Source of the DNA: Pleurotus ostreatus/Saccharomyces cerevisiae fusant
Lineage: Eukaryota > Opisthokonta
Assembly (NCBI GenBank): GCA_024196135.1
Contig: JAMQCK010000030.1
Span: 95,137-159,136, forward strand
DNA: 64,000 nt
Reading direction: 5' to 3'
This document shows positions 1 to 11,458 of the stretch, one piece after another. The position numbers and the translations under genes are program-made. Below the pieces are notes generated by a model that worked only from the letters and a program-made list of their open reading frames with translations, was not told the DNA's origin and did not search any database. Within the stretch, counting starts at the first letter, position 1; every line of letters begins with the position of its first letter.

Positions 1-2462
1 GCGTCGATATCGTCGAATAGCGGATCCACGGCGGAGGGGTCGAAATCCAGAGGCTGTGTATCTAGATATCCCGTCTGCTGGGGGTCGAGGTATCCTATCT
101 GCTGAGCATTGAGACCGTCCATCGTCGGCGCATCGATGTCCCAAGGCATGGGCTGCGAGGAGTCGAATTCCAGGGGTTGCGAAGGGTCGAAGGCCATGGG
201 CTGCGCGTCGTATCCTGCGGCCTGCGCGTCGTATCCCGTCGACTGCGACGAGTCGAAGCCCATGGGCACGCTCGCATCCGTCGTAGTCCCCGCGTCCTTG
301 TAATCCAACCGCCGCTTGACGTAGAAGCACATGTAGGCCGCGGAGGCAAGGACGGTGGCGAGGCTGGTGTTGGTGACTCTGGAAGGTGTGGGGTGTGAGC
401 AAGCGCGCCTGGATTGGGGAAAGGGGGGGTGTCTTTGTCGAGTCGACGCCCGAAACTCACTTATCATCGTCAAACCGATACCACTGCGAAGACCCGCCAT
501 TAGTAAGAAAGCCCGACTCTTGAGGTCGGAATAGCTCACCTCCCGCCCGTACCTCGCAAAGTTCGTATAATGCCCGTTGTTCATCTGCCCTTCGTGGTTG
601 ATGACGGCGAACAGGTCGTAGACGTAGGTGCCCGGCGGGTCCGGGAGTCTGTAGAGTCGTGTCAGCCAGCTGCTTATTCTCACCGACGATCGACGACAGT
701 CAACGCAAGCAAAAGACAGACGAGCACCGACGAAGATAAGTAAGACCAAAACAAGCAGAAGATAATACCTGCTCGGTCCGTCGCCCGCATTCTGGCGCAT
801 CGCGCGCGTCGTGTAGGGCGACATGTCGAGGGTGGCAGGGAAGCGGACGGACGCCTCGATTTTGCGAACGGCGCCTTTGTCGGCCATGTTTTGCTCGAAG
901 CGCTGCGAGAGGATCTAGTCAGATGTCCTACCTCGTGTACACAGAAATAAGAGCTGACCTTGAACTGGAAGCTCAATACGGGAGGCAGACGGCGGATGCT
1001 CATGCGCTTGCTCGCTTCCTGCTCGAACGTCAAAATTTGCGGAGGGGAAGAGAAAGAGAAAGAGAGCGCACCTGGCCATTCTTCCCACATCGCTCGCAGC
1101 TGTATTCCTTCGTCCACAACTTCTCCGGATGCGTGAACCTACGCTGCCCGTCAGTCACAAATTTCATCCAGACCTGCGCGAACGACCCACCTCCTCAAAC
1201 AATCGAACAACGTATTCTCCCCCGCCCCCCTCAGCTCCAAACTGACATCAAACATCGGGTCCACCGTCAGCGTCACATTCCCACATCTCCCACACCGCAC
1301 CTCGCTCTGCAGCTGGCCCGCGAACGTGCGGTGCACGATGCACGGGCACTTGTTGCTGGGCGAGGCGCCCGGGGAGGAGGCGTGGATCTGGTTGAGGGTG
1401 CTGATGAAGAACTCGTGCGCGTCTTGTTGGGCGTAGCCGGCGAGCTCGGCGGAGCCGCGCCAGGTGGTGACGAGGAAGCCGATGGGGCCGTAGGGGGAGG
1501 GTTCGTCGGAGTAGATCTGTGGAGGGAGGTGAGATGGGGTGGCGGGGTGGAGGGGAGGTAGGATGGGGGGATAGGGAGAAGGAAGGGGAAGTGGGAAGCG
1601 TACCTCGGAGAACAGGCTGTCCATCTCGCAGCTCGTGCAATTTGCGATGGCGCATATTCGCCTGTCGTGCATGTCACCGAGGAAGTAGTTTCGTAAAAGT
1701 GGATTGTGCACGAAGGACTGCAGAACGACGTTCATGAAGCAGGTTTGGCCGAGATTCAGCAATCCGCGGCGACCTGCGCCACATGTGTTAGCGGGCTTGT
1801 TTGGGACGACGCCACAGTGCTTACCTTCGCAAATAACGGCAGATGCTGCGGAGATAGCGCTATAGTCCCGCTCGGCAGGTATCCATGGGTTTGGTGGCCC
1901 GTGGTCTGGGGATTTCCGTCGACTTTAGGGCGGAGAATGAGAGGCAAAAGTGGCGTACCGTCATAGTGCAGGTATGATGCGATAGCGTTTGCATAGCTAT
2001 CCGCGTAGAGGGCTTCTGCCCTTGAGTTACATACAAAGTCATTACACGCTAGGCAGTACAGGCTGCCCGTGGAGGGGTCAACGCCTGATTTTTGCGTCAG
2101 AGGTGGACATTCGACGCGTCTTATCGCGCACCGAACTGGTGACCAGAGCCCTTGAGATGTGCTCTGATATGGCCATGAGACCAGCATCCGGAGTAAGAGC
2201 ACTGCAAACAAGTGATAGGCCGCGCAAGGGGTACACGGCAGGTATCGCATATCGGCCTATTCGACAACTAACGATGGGTTATCAATACGCGAATTCTTCT
2301 CTTTTGACCGCGTCTGACCTTTCTCCGCTTTGCAGGATTGCTCATCGCGCGTTCATAGTTCACACTCCAGCCGACCACGTCGCGAAACCTGTCCAAGGCC
2401 GACGCGTCGTTTGAGGCGAGCAACCTGTCTATGTGCGGGCAATTGGAGGCCTCTTCGTGCAT
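1..2462 (-). CDS. UBP8: SAGA deubiquitinase Ubp8 (USP22 family), 3' end beyond window
   Basis: Ubiquitin-specific protease that removes ubiquitin from histone H2B in the SAGA DUB module. Reading from ATG at 2462, the spliced product starts MHEEASNCPHIDRLL, giving the first ligand pair of a ZnF-UBP domain; later exons add CSYSGCWSHGHIRAHLKGSG and LYCLACNDFVC, completing it. The catalytic Cys box is LLNLGQTCFMN (about 1730-1760), followed by the GYAQQDAHEFF motif and a Zn ribbon (CGRCGN). The His box NHEGQMNNGHYTNFARYGRE lies near 545-600, and WYRFDDDK and AYMCFYVKRRLDYK end the catalytic core. At least eight short introns are visible. After the usual end of the enzyme a repetitive tail rich in FD-SQP and YDAQ motifs continues for at least 85 residues and runs off the window. 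Family identity is secure; exact exon edges are inferred. The gene is divergent from the one at 2771. Confidence 0.9.
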
Positions 2463-2770
2463 TGTGAGTCTGGAGGAGAATCCAAGTCGTTCCGGTCGCG
2501 TTATCGAGTGGCAAGAGGCGAGTGATGGAGATGCGTGTTGGGCGCTTACTGGAGTGAGCCGAGCGGAACCAAATGAGGCGATATTGGCAATCGGCGTCGG
2601 GCCCGGAGACGCCTTCGGCCGGCAACGCGGTGATGGACGGCGGGCCTATATAGCATGACGCCTCGTGCACATACCGTGCTCCCCAGCCTGACCACAGCCA
2701 CCATCGTCGCTGGTCCCCTCCGCCCGAACCCTAAGTCATCCCCAAGCACCTGCACATCCCGCAGCCATCC

Positions 2771-3490
2771 ATGAGCAGCGCCGGATCCATGTACGGCTCG
2801 CCCTGGCGCCGCCGCGTCGGCCGCGCCGCGAGCCCGCCCACGATGCTATGCTATGAGCAGCACTTCGCGTACGAAGACGACTACAGCGACAGCGCGTCTG
2901 ACTCTTGCTCCGAAGACGATGAACACTACCCGCCGCGCGCGGAGGGGCGCCGGGACTCAGAGAGCAGCGATGGGCGCCCGGGTGACAAGCCCGCGCAGGA
3001 TGAGTCGGACGATATGGGTATGGACATGGGCGAAGAAGATGCTGATGATGAGGCCCGCGCGCGCGCCCTGCGCGAAGCCAAGGGCAAGCAGCGTGCCGTG
3101 CAGCCCGACCCTGAGCCCTCTCCGCGCCGTCGCCGCCATCCGCGTCGACGCGAGCCTATACAGGCGCTGCGCCCTATATTGACTATCCAGAGGAGCCAAG
3201 GCTTTGTGTGGAACCAGGTGTGTGCTACTTCCATCCCATACACCTACGATACTGACCTGCGCCCAAGGATCTATTCATCCCGGGCTACATGAAGGACCGA
3301 TGTGCGTACCCTCCCAATCAATGACCCTACACGTTGCTCATCCACCACAGACATCGCGTCCACATCGCCGCCAGGCTCAGGCTTTGTCTCGTCCTCCGTC
3401 TCCTCTTCTACATCCGCCCTCAACGAGTATGAGGTCGAGGTCGTCGAGATCCGCGTCCGGGACGACGAGCTCAAGCGCATCATCCCTTAA
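2771..3490 (+). CDS. conserved basidiomycete hypothetical protein, acidic then Arg-rich
   Basis: Three exons (2771-3217, 3268-3301, 3351-3490) give 206 residues in one consistent frame. Residues about 35-110 are strongly acidic and Ser-rich, followed by a basic run RRRRHPRRR near residue 120. The last 60 residues look like the conserved part: GFVWNQDLFIPGYMKDRY, then a Ser-rich stretch and YEVEVVEIRVRDDELKRIIP at the very end. No catalytic motif, signal peptide or membrane segment is seen. I recall this C-terminal pattern from uncharacterised basidiomycete proteins, but no function is known to me. A nuclear or protein-binding role is only suggested by the charge pattern. It shares a 308-bp upstream region with divergent UBP8. 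Confidence 0.75.
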
Positions 3491-4211
3491 AGGGAGCAGG
3501 TTCGTGTTCACGTTCCTGCGCCCAATACTCTTCCTTTACCTTCTTCACAGTAACCCATCATTCTTCACAGCTACTGATCATTGTTCCTACACTCACGTCG
3601 TTGTATCGGGCATTCATCTCTACTCGTACTTCTCTCCTTTGTTGTGCTTCCAGTAATGACCTACATACGTTTACCTAGTCTCATGGATGGTTTTTATTTA
3701 CGGTTACTTGAATAACAAGGAATTTACCCATAGTGATTCGTAAGAGGCTGTCGAGCCGTGAAAGATACTACATTCTCTTTCATGACTCGACTCTGACTGA
3801 ACCCAGTCTAGCAGCGGGCGATGAGTATCGATGAGTGCGCGCCACAGTGATTTGTGGCGTCGTGTCTCACAGTCACGCGATAAAATGAACCGACGCGTGA
3901 CCTGGCTCTCTTCTATCTGTCTCCTTGCATTCTGCAGAATATCGCGCCTCAATAGAGTTGAGATGAAAATCTCTCTACCTCTGTCTGCTCCGCACATTTC
4001 TTTGAGCGTGCGCATCGCGAGACTACTCTTGGTCTTCTCAACCTTCAGCAAATCATTCCTTTCGCCACCGAGACGCTACTACGACTTCATTTATCCCTAC
4101 GCATATATAGTCGACATTCAGCCATCTCGACCTCTGACGATAAAAGAGTACCTCCTCTAAAGCTCGAAGCCTGATTGCATCTCGATTACGGCGCTCATCC
4201 AGCACGCCTTA

Positions 4212-4340
4212 CCTGCCAGTCCGAGTAATTTCCATAAGCCCAATATGCCCGATGCGGAGCCCCGCGCGCCAAAAACATCTTCTGAGGGCGTCCGGCATCT
4301 TGTTTTGATGGATCCACAGTGGACACACAACACGATGCAG
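4212..4340 (+). repeat. diverged direct repeat, copy 1
   Basis: About 129 bp that align without gaps to 4718-4846. Shared landmarks are AGTAATTTCCATAA, CGGAGCCCCGCGCGCC and GATGGATCCACA followed by GGACACACA. By eye roughly three quarters or more of the positions match. Confidence 0.75.
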
Positions 4341-4717
4341 ATTATCTGGGGCGTACTGATATCTCACGGTCACGCGAAAAGTCCAACCGCCGCGTGACCT
4401 TATTTTCTCCTTGCTGCCGCCGCTACGCCCTTCGCTCGTGCGTGGTTATACTCTCCAGGAGCTATACCAACACGCTATGTCTACTTTCTGACCGCAACTG
4501 CACTGGGCTTATGTGTGCTTGACTCTCGGAAGACTATATTTCTGACTGTCGCATTCAGATTATTGTACTCCTTGCAAAAACATTGTTCAGGCTTCCTATC
4601 TACACTAGCCAAGTCGCCGGAAGAGCACTTTGCTCGTGCAAGCTAGTAATTACTATGGGTCGGCTTGAATCTAGAACTGAGGACGCCTTAATTTCGGCGC
4701 CTATCTTGCACCTCTCG

Positions 4718-4846
4718 CTTGCCAGTCCCAGTAATTTCCATAAACCAAATCTGCCCAATACGGAGCCCCGCGCGCCCAAAGCTTCCTTTGCAACGATTCA
4801 GCATCTCGTCCTGATGGATCCACACTGGACACACACCACGATTCAG
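4718..4846 (+). repeat. diverged direct repeat, copy 2
   Basis: Second copy of the block at 4212-4340, about 506 bp downstream in the same orientation, with the same landmarks (AGTAATTTCCATAA, CGGAGCCCCGCGCGCC, CTGATGGATCCACA). Substitutions are scattered, so the duplication is not recent. Confidence 0.75.
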
Positions 4847-5396
4847 GCGTTACTGAGCGATTTCCGTTGGACCCACAGTGACCTTTGGCGCCATGTACCC
4901 CTACAAAAGCTCGGGCGCTGGGCGTCCTACTCCCCAGCAAAGCAGCGCAATAGCACGCTACAGCTCCTACGCATTCTCTCCGATTTTTCCTGCACTCCAG
5001 CGCTCGAGGAGAGCCGAATTCTCTGCACCTCGCCCGCCCTACCCCAAGTCACGCATATATTGTCACGGTACGCGTGGTCCGCCTTGCGGGCTAGGCTATA
5101 TTGGGCTGACGTATATTGCTTCCTTCTTCCTTCCCATCATGTCTTTTATTCATCCCGACGTGATGCGCCTCTTCGTTGGGGTCATACTGCGCGACTATTC
5201 GACGAATATTCCTACATTTCTTCCTCCCCATGCCCCGTACTCCACCATGCCTACGCTATGTAGATGGCCAACCGCCGCACCTCTGGCTTTACTTCTGGTG
5301 ACCCTCGCGCCCGTGGTCCACAGTCTGTACGTCTTCTCCGCCACTAGAGAACGTGTATCAGTCACTCATGCTTTCCATCCTTCATGCGATGTATAG

Positions 5397-6005
5397 ACGG
5401 CCATCGGAGGACGCCCACAGCCCGGTGGAGGTACGTGTATCGATTGCACATTGTACGCCCACACTCGGGACGCTCAACAACGTTTTCCAGGCGGTGGACC
5501 CACATCTCGGAGACCGCCGAACAACCACGAGGCCAACGACGCCTACCTAAGAAGGCAACTTCGGATCCCGCCTCAGACCAGGGCAGACCTGTGGGCGCTG
5601 TTGGACAGCCCGCCCCATGTCAGGCCCCTCCCTACGCTGGAGACGCTGGCCAAGTTGGCAATTCACGGGGTAGCCCTGCAGAAGAGGGACAGGTTCATGG
5701 GCTGCACTTACGCTGAGGTGTGCGACGAGATCGCTAAGCGCTTCCCATACTTTAATTCGAGCGAGGCGGGCTCGTGGAGGGTTCGTGGCTTTGTTCGATA
5801 TCATCTGTGGGCGTCTGGCTAATGATAACCTCAGAACTCTGTCCGGCATGTGTTGTCGAAGAAGATAGCTTTCCGCCGCAGCGAGGGTCCCAACCCAGGA
5901 CGGTATTGGCTCGACTTCTCTGAGGGAGAGGGCGACAGGCTCCCGCGCAAGCGGGGATCTGGGAGCTCCAGCAGCGACTTCGACTATGACAGCGACGTCT
6001 ACTGA
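5397..6005 (+). CDS. forkhead (winged-helix) transcription factor, first exon unresolved
   Basis: The open frame from 5397 spliced at 5780|5835 gives a forkhead domain: TLETLAKLAIHGVALQKRDR (helix 1 region), MGCTYAEVCDEIAKRFPYF (helix 2), SWRNSVRHVLSKKIAF (recognition helix) and NPGRYWLDFSEG (wing). The splice restores W-R-N-S exactly, which supports the intron. The protein then ends with a short basic and acidic tail (KRGSGSSSSDFDYDSDVY). There is no ATG in this frame before the domain, so the true start lies in an upstream exon, probably near 5230-5320; none of the joins I tried kept the frame. Family members bind DNA and regulate transcription in the nucleus. The recognition helix has V where most forkheads have N (RHN to RHV), and K/R follow in place of the usual L-N. 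Confidence 0.75.
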
Positions 6006-6370
6006 TTTATCATGACGCCCATAATCGGACGCCCACACTAAGGCGCCCACATTACGCACACAGCACATCGATATATGCATCGCATCGTTCGTCTGACTTG
6101 TACGTGTATTCAGTTCCTTGCCGCATACCTTGTGCTACGAATCTCCACGTCACCGTGTATTCCCATATCCACTAGCATCCCATTGTTGTACTTCCTTACA
6201 TCCTGTACCGAACATAGCAATTCAATCGTGTCGCTCTTCCTATCGTAAACGCATCGCAAGCCTCAGTCATATACAGTACACATATCTCAAACCATCTCGA
6301 ATATGGATCCAGGCGCCCACACTCCAGCATCACTACACCAAACCTCGCGTCGAGGCCCGGTGTCCTTCGC

Positions 6371-7737
6371 TCAAGTGACCGTGCGCTCGATCGTCGTGAT
6401 GTTCATCTTGTCCGTGCTGCTGACAGGGCTGCCGGGAGGCTGGGGGATCGTGGATCCCGTCCGCGCGTGTCCGTTATGCACGCGCATGTAGTCCATGTGG
6501 GCGGCGGGGATCACTGGAGGGGCGTGAGACTTCTAGTCAATGAAAGTGAAAGATCTCGACAAGACGTACCTCGGTCTGTGTCCATGAGCAGGAACTCGTA
6601 GATGATGTACGCGAGGAACATCGCGGGGATGTTCGTCAGCGCAGCGATGGCGGCGTATGAGCCTCCGCTCGCTATACAAAAGATTGTCAGTCCTTTACAT
6701 CATGAACGTAGAAAGGCAATCAACACACCTTCCCTCCCATAAATCGTCATCGCCGCCAACCTCCCACCCACATCCCTCGCCGCATTCGCCGCCAGGCCCG
6801 GCGTCGCGTACCCCCAGATACACACCGCGTACACAGCGCCGATGAACGCCGGCGCCATCGCGGGCGCGCAGAACACATTCGACGGGTCAATCGCGGCAAA
6901 GATGCCCAGGCCAAGCACAATGTCGCAGATGAACTCGTTGAAGAAGACCCAGCCGAGGTGCGCGCCGGGCGGGGCGTAGAGGCCGAAGATGCCTGCGGGG
7001 CCGGAGGGCGTGAAGTTGATCTCGGCGAGCTTGCCGGCGGCTTCGAGGGCTGCCTCGACGGGGATAAGAGCGTTGTGGAATTGGGCGTAGACGACGAGGC
7101 AGGCGACGTAGCCACCGAGGATCTGGGCGACAACAAAGCTAGGAGAGGGGATGAGTATATGGTAAAGAAAGGAAAGGAGGCCGGACGTACGCAACACCTT
7201 TGTGTGCGGGGAATTTCTCAAAGACGATCTTGATGAGGGTGACAGCGGGATGGAAGTGGCCGCCGCTAAGGGATGTCAGCATGTCATTTGGATGACAGAC
7301 AAGACAGATGCGGACCAGCAAATGGTGAGAGCCAGGACAATGCCTGTCGCATAGGCTACACCAATCTGGAAGAGCGCTGAGAGGATATGAGCATCAAGAG
7401 GTGTTGGAGAGATTGTGGCAACTGACATGATAGTCCTGGAGTCTCAGCGAGGTTGCCGATGACGAAGGTTGCCGTCGACCCAACGCCTACGATATGTTAG
7501 CCTACCGCATACGATGAACGTATTTCTAGCCGACGTACCACACCACGTATAGAGGAATACGCCAAGCTGGACATCGGGGAAGGGTGAGAACACGCACGAC
7601 TACGAGCGCTCCAATCCACTCACGAACTCGCAAAAGCACTCGATGAAGAGCGCGAGCCTGGTGTGGCGATACCTCTCCCAGTTCACGAGCGAACGCGGCC
7701 GCGGCTTCACATCGCTCAAGTGGACGTTCCTAGTCAT
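6371..7737 (-). CDS. aquaporin / aquaglyceroporin (MIP family) with HPA in place of first NPA
   Basis: Membrane channel for water or small solutes. The spliced product begins MTRNVHLSDVKPRPRSLVNW at ATG 7737, then LALFIECFCEF (helix 1). Later segments are VGSTATFVIGNLAETPG, ALFQIGVAYATGIVLALTIC, the first pore loop SGGHFHPAVTL, QILGGYVACLVVYAQF, the second pore loop GLAANAARDVGGRL, and a last helix ending ALTNIPAMFLAYIIYEFLLM. A polar C-terminal tail ends IERTVT and stop. About seven introns are visible. The second NPA box reads NAARD, as in several fungal MIPs; the first reads HPA because the codon is CAT, not AAT or AAC. Plasma-membrane location is assumed from the family. Confidence 0.85.
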
Positions 7738-8779
7738 GACTGCGATGCGCGCGGGGCTGCGGTGACAGGCTGGGAGAAAGGTGGGGGAAGAAGGGGACGA
7801 TCAGGTCAAGATATGGAGGATCTGCAGGGTTATATAGGCGGTAGCAGTGCAGCCCCATTTCCACCAGGCAGGCATCCCATGTGACCCTTCTCAACTTCCT
7901 ACACCTTGGCGGTCGTTTTTGCGGTCATGATCTGTTCTTCACAACGTCCGACTGTATTGCATGTCTCCTTCTTTATAGCTACAGTTGACGACGAGTCCGC
8001 CGCATCAAGGGCTCTCAAAACGAGCGTTGGAGATTGCGGACCGCGCGTAAGAGCCAGGACGCGATTCGACGGCAACGACGCGCATTCAAAAACGAATGCC
8101 TCCTGGAAGGTGTCATGTTATCAACCTAGCAAGGTCAACTGACGACGCGCGTACCTGCTTGTGCTGTTGGAAAGGCGTGGGGAGGAGCGGGTAGTTCGCG
8201 CTCGCGTGACCCCCGTCCTTGTCCACGCCGGTGCCACAGAGTATCCGACCCGAGCAGACCTGTATCAAGACTCAAAAGTCGCTGTCGGGTTCATTTTCGC
8301 TGGTCCTGAGGGGGCAGCTGGTCTCTGCGGTGAGACAAGAGAGGGGAATAGGCGTCCGGCTGTGCGGACATCGCGGGTGCGGATAGTGGATTGCCGTGAG
8401 AATGCAGGAACTCGAACATTTCGTGACGGCCATTACGGTCACGAAATCAAAAGAGGAAGGATGTGGCGTTCAGCAAGTGATCGGCTGGCGGAGGCGATCG
8501 AGCTGATCGACATTGTTGAGTTCCCCCGAAGTTCCCCACTGTTCGCCACAGGGATCGTCTGGCGCGCTACCTTTGCATCTCCTCCACTGATCCTGTGGTA
8601 CACTCTTCTCAGAATTGCCGAAGCCCACCCTTCTCGCGGCCAACGTCTTTGTCATCACCATCGTTAGTGAGGCTTACCGATATCGGACTCGCCTTGACTC
8701 AGCGATCAGCAGTATAAGACGCGACGACGACCCATCCCCCTCCCTACACAACTCAAATTCAGGCATAGCGATCTCTACA
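7738..8779. other. intergenic, nothing recognised
   Basis: About 1.0 kb between the divergent starts of the aquaporin and SQT1. Two open frames (7906-8142 and 8161-8667) have no recognisable motif and no splice support. The region presumably holds both promoters; TATATAGG-like sequence lies near 7836 upstream of the aquaporin start. Confidence 0.5.
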
Positions 8780-10236
8780 ATGGCCTCCACGCAAGAACAC
8801 AACATGGAAGAGCAAGACGAGATGGAAGAGGAGCAATTCATCACCCAAGACGATGTCCTCGCAGAAGTCCCCGACGATGGGGATCACCCGATGGACGAAG
8901 ACGACGATGAGGCCGGAGACACCCTCGGCGACCTCGGACAGGGCTCCTCCTCCTCCGCCGTCGAAGGCAACTTCGAACAGGCCTTCTCCGAGCACAAGAA
9001 GTCCGTCTTCACCGTATCCGGGCACCCGACGCAGCCGCTCGCGGCCTCTGGCGGCGAGGACGACATCGGGTACATCTGGGACATCACGGACGGAGAGGTG
9101 CTGGTGCGGCTCACTGGGCACACGGATAGTGTCACTAGCACAGTGTGGAGTCATGATGGGGAGATGGTGGCGACGGGAGGTATGGATGGAAAGGTCCGAC
9201 TGTGGCGGAGAGTGGGGAAGGAGGATTGGCGGACTTGGGAGTTCTTGACAGAGCTTCAGGGACCGGATGAGGTTATGGTGCGTTTGTTTGCTTTTGTGAT
9301 TCTTATGTTTGGTGATGCTGAATTGTGGCTCAGTTCTTGAGGTGGCATCCGAAGGGGAACGTACTTCTCGCTGGCTCGAACGATACCACTTTGTGGCTAT
9401 GGCAATGTGAGATAAGATCTTCCTTTCCTCATATCAACACACCGACACACATCAGTGCCCTCTGGAAACACCATGCAAGTCTTCGCTGGCCACACCGGGC
9501 CGGTTCAGTGTGGCGAGTTCACTCCTGACGGTATGCTTCCCTCCTTCCCCCTACTTCCAAATGCTCATCTACCCCATCAGGCAAAAACATCATCTCCGCC
9601 TGCGGCGACGGCGTCTTCCTCTACTGGAACCCGCGCGACCCCACCCCCATCTTCAAGCTCACCCCCGACGACGGCCGCTTCAACCTCGACGGCATCACCT
9701 CCATCGCCGTGAACCCCGCGTCCACGCTCGCCATCGTCGGCGGCGCCGCGGGCGGCGTGCGCGTCGTCTCCCTGAGCAAGGGCGAGGTGGTGAATGCGCT
9801 CGGCGGGCATACCGAAGGCGAGAGCATCGAGGCGATCAGCTTTGTGGATGTGGCGCCGGGGGCGAGTGTGGTAGCGACGGGGGCGACGGATGGGAAGGTG
9901 TGCTTGTGGGATTTGAACACGATGCGGTTGCGAACCACGTTGCAGCACGAGGTGGGCTGCGTCTCTTGTGTAATATCTGTCGAGAAAAAGCTAACGCCGG
10001 AAATGCAGGACGCTGTTACCACTCTGCTCTCGCACAAACACCTATTGATATCCGCCTCCGCGGACCGCACATTGCGGACATGGGACGGCAAGACTGGCGC
10101 CCTCATTCGCGAGATGAAGGGCCACTACGGCCCAGTATTGGGAGCCTCGCTGGCTCTGGGCGGCGACGTTGTGCTGAGCGCGGGCGACGAGGGCTTGTGT
10201 TTGGTGTTCACCACCGAGCCGACGGAGTCGCAGTAG
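8780..10236 (+). CDS. SQT1: WD40 ribosome-assembly chaperone Sqt1 (AAMP homologue)
   Basis: Five exons (about 8780-9277, 9334-9406, 9456-9530, 9581-9951, 10009-10236) give 414 residues in frame. The N-terminus is acidic (MEEQDEMEEEQ, PMDEDDDEAGD), as in yeast Sqt1 and AAMP. WD repeats follow, with typical endings IGYIWDITDG, KVRLWRR, TLWLWQC, VFLYWNPRD, KVCLWDLN and LRTWDGKTG. Sqt1 in yeast binds the N-terminus of ribosomal protein uL16 (Rpl10) and escorts it to the 60S subunit; the acidic N-terminus and single propeller fit that role. Start at 8780 is preferred because earlier codons in the frame lie in a non-conserved leader. Confidence 0.88.
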
Positions 10237-10356
10237 ATATACGGAGATCCTGCGTAGCCTAGCAGAGATCCCGTCTAGATGTACTGAGCTTTCACAGTCG
10301 ATGTACATAGGTATCGTCAGTATGTATTCGTATGTAGGTCAAGCAGCGCAGATACG

Positions 10357-11247
10357 CTAGCTAAGCAAGTCGTCCAAGAAGTCTTCCATCTGTTCTTTCT
10401 CTCCTTTCGGAGCCCTGGCTTCTGTAGGCAATGCTGGTGCGTTGATGTAGTCTTTCGCTGCGTCGACTCGAATTAGTGGAATTTTGAGACTGGTTATCGG
10501 ACAATTAAGCCTACCAAATTCCTGATCCCGCGCCTTGGGGATGATTGGCTTGCTCTGCAGTCGATCCGGCTTCGCCTTGAATCGTGATTTCAGTTCTGCA
10601 CCGGCGAAAGAAAATCAGCGAATTATCAGGCGCTGAAAGAGTGGTGCCACCTCTCGTTGCCTCAAATGCAGCCTTCTCTCTCTTCAACTCTTCCAACTCT
10701 TCGTCCCACTCCACGGTTTGTATTTTGCCTTTTCGTAAGGCAGGATCACTCTGCATATGCCTCCCCGAGCCGACTGTGGGCGCGATGGTGTGATCCACAT
10801 CATCGTCGTCGACTGGCTTCTCGTAGACGGGTCCGCTCGCTTCATCCAACTTCTGTCGCTCAAGAAGCGTGGTGATGTCAACCTCAGGCTCGAGGATGGG
10901 CTCCCCTATCGAATTTTGTGAGTCCTTTGTTATCGCCACAAACTGAGCAAACGCTGACCATCAGAGTCCAGCTCTGGTTCTTCCTCCTTATACCTGTCAG
11001 CATTGGTCCCGAGCTGCCTACGGGAATATTTCTTCCGTTCTTCCTCGGCCGCCTCTTCCTCTTCTGGGGTTAACGGTGCCTCTCCTTCCAACAATAAACG
11101 AGTTCCAAATTGTGCAGGCCTGCCTCGCCCACCGCGACCTCTGGCTCTGACAGACTTGCCAAATCCTCCCCTTGGTTTGTGGCTGCCTCTGCTCCGCATG
11201 CCGCGGCCGCCTCTGGGCGTAGATGTAGAGGGCGTCGGCTCCGACAT
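10357..11247 (-). CDS. RGG-rich conserved fungal protein of unknown function
   Basis: Starting at ATG 11247 (MSEPTPSTSTPRGGRG), an N-terminal region rich in Arg and Gly (RARGRGGRGRPAQFG) is followed by EGEAPLTPEEEEAAEEERKK. After an intron comes GEPILEPEVDITTLLERQ, then the block KIQTVEWDEELEELKREKAA, then after another intron ELKSRFKAKPDRLQ, and the protein ends with EKEQMEDFLDDLLS. Four exons join in frame; about 265 residues. The RGG segment suggests RNA binding; the middle is predicted helical. No signal peptide or enzyme motif is present. I do not recognise a named family. An upstream in-frame GTG at 11292 is not a likely start. It converges with SQT1 and is divergent from the RhoGEF. 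Confidence 0.78.
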
Positions 11248-11458
11248 GATGATGGTTGTTGTTGAACTTCCTCGGGCGTTGCCGAAGTCCACGACGGCAG
11301 GCGGCCCGACGCGGTCCCCTCGCGTGCGCGCGCGTCCACGGTCTGGAGATTGGTGTCACTGTCAGCACTGCATCATAGATCAGCGCCTCTAACTCGCGTC
11401 TCCAAGTCTTGTGCTAGTGTGGAACCACTCACCGCTTCTCCTTATACCATCACAGTCG

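Larger units (their letters stand above)
3491..5396 (+). other. non-coding region with diverged direct repeats upstream of the forkhead gene
   Basis: No open frame here shows a recognisable protein or convincing splicing. The stretch contains a block present twice (4212-4340 and 4718-4846) and a shorter shared block around 3868-3904 and 4360-4402 (both contain TCACGCGA followed by CGCGTGACC). The spacing is about 500 bp in each case, as if a ~500-bp segment had duplicated and decayed. It ends at the forkhead exon, so it may include that gene's promoter and missing first exon. Confidence 0.55.

Noticed and set aside
6303..6491. Plus-strand ORF MDPGAHTPASLH...
   Set aside because: It overlaps the last exon of the aquaporin on the other strand and has no support of its own.
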